Shown: piece by piece, positions 37,537 to 39,619 of the stretch
How positions within the stretch are numbered: position 1 is the stretch's first letter
Layout of the letters: every line of letters starts with the position of its first letter
Origin: Parcubacteria group bacterium GW2011_GWA2_49_9
GTDB taxonomy: Bacteria > Patescibacteriota > Minisyncoccia > Phycocordibacterales > UBA10002
Direction of reading: 5' to 3'
Length of the DNA: 39,619 nt
NCBI GenBank assembly: GCA_001004005.1
Contig: LCQF01000008.1
Span: 1 to 39,619, forward strand
Program-made: the position numbers and the translations under genes
The notes under the pieces: model-generated
Databases searched by the model: none
What the model was told of the DNA's origin: nothing
What the model saw: only the letters and a program-made list of their open reading frames with translations

Positions 37537-39075
37537 TTATCCCATCGCACGTCTCAAGACGGCCATCTGCTCTATTTCTTTCGTGAACGAAGTAGTCAGC
37601 CTGCAGTCGTAGACTGTAGACTGCGGCTTCCCTTTTTTCAGTGCCGCGACAATCTTTCCCGACAGCGCGACATGCGCGAGCTCGTGCTTCGTCTTCGGCC
37701 CGAGTTTCTCGCCGAGGTATTCCTCAATTAGTTCTATTTCTTTCGCGATGCCGTGTAAGCCGAGTTCGGTCAGACTTTCTTTACGAAGATATCGTCCCGC
37801 GCGGATAAGGGCCGGACGGAGACTCTTATAGAGCGCCTCAACCGTGTGAAGCTGTTCCTCTTTCCGCGCCCGCACAATGCCGTGCCCCACGCCGAAGAAT
37901 TCGGGAGGAATGCCGAGCGAGTAACACGCGGCCGTAAATCCGATAGCGCGTGGAAGCCGCAGCTTTCCCACGCCGCGGGAATACCCAAACAATCCGATGT
38001 GTTGCATACGTTCCCTCCGTAGCGGGATATGCTCCGCGACACGCTGAATAAACGGTGCCACCTCAATCATCGCCTTTCGGTATGGTTTCTCAAACCACGG
38101 AATAATCTGCTCAAGAGCCCGCCCTGTTTCTTCGGGGAGCAACACGGTTTTTGTATCGGGAGCCTTGCGAATAATGTCTTGCACTCCTTTTTTCACTTTG
38201 GCGAGCGGGTAGTCATACCGGAACGCGGATTGAATGACAAATGTCCGAACACCGGCGAATTCGTCCATAAATTCCCCCGCTGTCTCGGGCGTAAGACCTC
38301 CTCGGAACGGCAACGAACCGGGCGCGATAATCGGGTAGGTCGGGACACCGGTCCGTTTGCTGAATTTCGCGTATTCGGAGAGTGCCCACTTAATCGCGAG
38401 TGTTGTCGCGACAATACCCGAATTAAGCGCGGGGTCGGAGCGGGCCAAGAACGGTCGGATATATGGAGGAAGCCGCTTAAATTGCTTTTCATATCCGGCG
38501 AGATAGTTCTCAAGAATCTGCCCTGATTTGAAAATCGTCTCCACTCGCTCAAAGAGCGGTATGACTTCCAGCGGGCGGGCGCCATTCGCTTTCTGGCCGA
38601 ACGAATATTCCGCGGCTTTTGAAAAACGTTCAAAACTCTTATGGAGCGTGAGGAGTTCATCGGCACTCTCGGTCATCGGCAAAATCACTTCAAACAGCGG
38701 AGATGACGGAAGTCCCGCGTCCTCTGCCGCCTCCCGCGCCGAGAGAATCACCATAAACGCGCGCCCGAGCCGGTACCCCGATTCCACCCGTGGATTCGGC
38801 ACTCTGAACGTGAGAAACACCTTCTCGCCGAGTGGATGCTTTTTGAAAAACGCGAGATGTTCGCCTAAGAGTCGTTCCATCACCGCTTCATCCACGAGCT
38901 TCCCTTCCCAGTCCCACATCACTTCCTCGGCGCCGATATCCCGCATCATAAGAAAGCACTCGCGAAGTTCGTCACGCGTTTCAATGAGCGGCTTTGTATG
39001 CCAATACGGTTTCCCCGCGTGGTCGGGGTGCTGTGAGAACATCACGCTTGGTATGTTTCGTTTTGTGTTTTTCAT
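37537..39075 (-). CDS. ppcA: Archaeal-type phosphoenolpyruvate carboxylase
   Basis: It makes oxaloacetate from PEP and bicarbonate. The 512 residues match the archaeal-type (PEPcase_2) family, about half the size of ordinary bacterial PEPC. The start 'VMFSQHPDHAGKPYW' matches the family's 'MSTQHPDN' motif; 'EEVMWDWEGKLVDE', 'FEVILPMTESADELL' and 'QSAFRYDYPLAKVKKG' are further family landmarks. In a small genome it probably supplies oxaloacetate/aspartate precursors. AAAGG lies just before the ATG. The spread of this family in CPR suggests ancient transfer from archaea. Confidence 0.92.
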   Translation of the reverse strand: MKNTKRNIPSVMFSQHPDHAGKPYWHTKPLIETRDELRECFLMMRDIGAEEVMWDWEGKLVDEAVMERLLGEHLAFFKKHPLGEKVFLTFRVPNPRVESGYRLGRAFMVILSAREAAEDAGLPSSPLFEVILPMTESADELLTLHKSFERFSKAAEYSFGQKANGARPLEVIPLFERVETIFKSGQILENYLAGYEKQFKRLPPYIRPFLARSDPALNSGIVATTLAIKWALSEYAKFSKRTGVPTYPIIAPGSLPFRGGLTPETAGEFMDEFAGVRTFVIQSAFRYDYPLAKVKKGVQDIIRKAPDTKTVLLPEETGRALEQIIPWFEKPYRKAMIEVAPFIQRVAEHIPLRRERMQHIGLFGYSRGVGKLRLPRAIGFTAACYSLGIPPEFFGVGHGIVRARKEEQLHTVEALYKSLRPALIRAGRYLRKESLTELGLHGIAKEIELIEEYLGEKLGPKTKHELAHVALSGKIVAALKKGKPQSTVYDCRLTTSFTKEIEQMAVLRRAMG

Positions 39076-39084
39076 AACCTTTTC

Positions 39085-39128
39085 TCTCCCCTCCCCCCCT
39101 CTTTAGAGGGGAGGATTGAGGTGGGGTG
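39085..39128. repeat. Dispersed palindromic repeat, partial (copy R12)
   Basis: CTCCCCTCC...CCCTCTTTAGAGGGGAG followed by GATTGAGGTGGGGTG, upstream of ppcA. Confidence 0.6.
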
Positions 39129-39129
39129 T

Positions 39130-39178
39130 TTTATTCGCAGGTATTCGTAGATTAGTACCTATTTGTAGATTAGTATCC
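39130..39178. repeat. AT-rich word repeat upstream of ppcA
   Basis: ATTCGTAGATTAGTACC and ATTTGTAGATTAGTATCC, the same family as at 1870-1967. Confidence 0.5.
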
Positions 39179-39204
39179 AAAAAAATGACCCTCTTCGGGG
39201 CCTT
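39179..39204 (-). terminator. Terminator-like hairpin, minus strand
   Basis: GGCCCC-GAAGA-GGGTC is followed by ATTTTTTTGG on the minus strand. It would end a transcript that enters from the right. Confidence 0.45.
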
Positions 39205-39292
39205 AAGTAACGTGCGCGTGACAAAAGGAACCCTCTAGAGAGCTTCGGTAACGTCCTGATTGTTATTGCGGGCTGTTTTCATCACAAGAGGA

Positions 39293-39341
39293 GTATACCC
39301 CCACACCAACTCTTTTGCAAAAAGTTGGTGTGGGGGTATAC
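39293..39341. repeat. CCCCCACACCAA-type palindrome (copy 2)
   Basis: 19-bp perfect arms GTATACCCCCACACCAACT and complement; the 11-nt centre itself contains TTTTGCAAAA. Confidence 0.9.
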
Positions 39342-39585
39342 CCTTGCCCCGCCTTTTTGCAAATTTTTCTCTTTTTCTTCCTTTCCCCCTCATTTGAGGT
39401 GAGATGCGACCTTAGGAGCATCGCAAGACCTTGAGCGCTCCGTCTTCGGAGAGAGCGAAAGGTGTATAGCTTCTGTAAGAAGGAACGCCGAGTCTGCGAG
39501 GCGAGGTGGTGGTGTTTTTTAATCGGAAATGTGTTTTATCCACACCTAGAGCTCGCAAAGAGGTATATACTTAAGGGTAGCGTTT

Positions 39586-39619
39586 CACCCCCACACCAAT
39601 CCGTCGCAACGGATTGGTG
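39586..39619. repeat. CCCCCACACCAA-type palindrome (copy 3, cut by window end)
   Basis: CACCCCCACACCAATCCGT, loop CGCA, then ACGGATTGGTG up to the last base. The inner stem differs from copies 1 and 2 but still pairs. Confidence 0.75.

Larger units (their letters stand above)
39205..39619. other. 415-bp non-coding right end
   Basis: No ORF of note was seen. It holds two similar short blocks (ACCCTCT...GTAACGT, 39186-39213 and 39231-39254), the palindromes at 39293 and 39586, and diverged pieces of the dispersed repeat (GCTCCGTCTTCGGAG, CGAGTCTGCGAGGCGAGG). A DnaA-box-like TTATCCACA lies at 39536. Confidence 0.45.

Noticed and set aside
1-39619. Recoded UGA (as in Gracilibacteria or Absconditabacteria)
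   Set aside because: TGA is needed as a stop (for example at the serine hydrolase gene), and Trp positions use TGG.

Overview
The window looks like a piece of a Patescibacteria (CPR) chromosome, most likely Parcubacteria. This is an inference from small, tightly packed genes, a minimal division/cell-shape gene set, an archaeal-type PEP carboxylase, a GatCAB amidotransferase and many CPR-style hypothetical proteins. The standard genetic code is used, because several genes need TGA as a stop. GC is moderate (by eye). Most genes lie on the minus strand.

Layout. 1-2366 (minus) is a dcw-type cluster read right to left: mraZ, rsmH, a small FtsL-like protein, and the N-terminus of an FtsI-type penicillin-binding protein that runs off the left edge. 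2823-6849 holds lysS, greA and three hypothetical genes, one with a PD-(D/E)XK-like pattern. 6938-10759 is the elongation cluster mreB-mreC-mreD-mrdA; mrdA (PBP2) is broken and has lost its catalytic SxxK serine. 10853-11549 is a PaaX/Cas2-like gene bracketed by two nearly identical 42-bp perfect palindromes. 11566-19007 holds proS, a complete IS4-type element, a hypothetical gene, rseP, frr, a clamp-loader delta'-like gene and a second mreB. 19020-20475 is non-coding repeats, a likely small membrane-protein gene and a complete IS1595-type element. 20521-24839 (mostly plus) holds an HTH-MurA fusion, two overlapping hypothetical genes, def and fmt. 24901-28672 (minus) holds a DnaA-domain-IV-like protein, a membrane-anchored cyclophilin, hpf, a DUF167 gene, a coiled-coil protein and a minimal zinc metalloprotease. 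28846-32873 holds a beta-lactamase-like serine hydrolase between inverted copies of a small repeat element, an ABC exporter, and a RAYT-type HUH transposase between two palindromes. 32888-39075 (minus) holds a DUF2914 membrane protein, gatB, gatA, gatC and ppcA. The right end is non-coding palindromes.

The genes cover peptidoglycan synthesis and shape (mraZ, rsmH, ftsL, ftsI, mreBCD, mrdA, murA), translation (lysS, proS, gatCAB, def, fmt, frr, hpf, greA) and membrane proteolysis and export.

The most unusual material is between and inside the genes. (1) A family of G/C-armed palindromic repeats occurs about twelve times, mostly just after stop codons, and has entered rsmH, rseP and fmt in frame, adding about 14 to 35 residues. 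This resembles the Rickettsia palindromic elements. (2) Three unrelated genes (PaaX/Cas2-like, RAYT, beta-lactamase-like) are each bracketed by paired palindromic or inverted elements, which suggests small selfish units. (3) At least nine genes have a -10 hexamer ending exactly 6-7 nt before the start codon, which predicts leaderless mRNAs. No tRNA, rRNA or CRISPR array was recognised.
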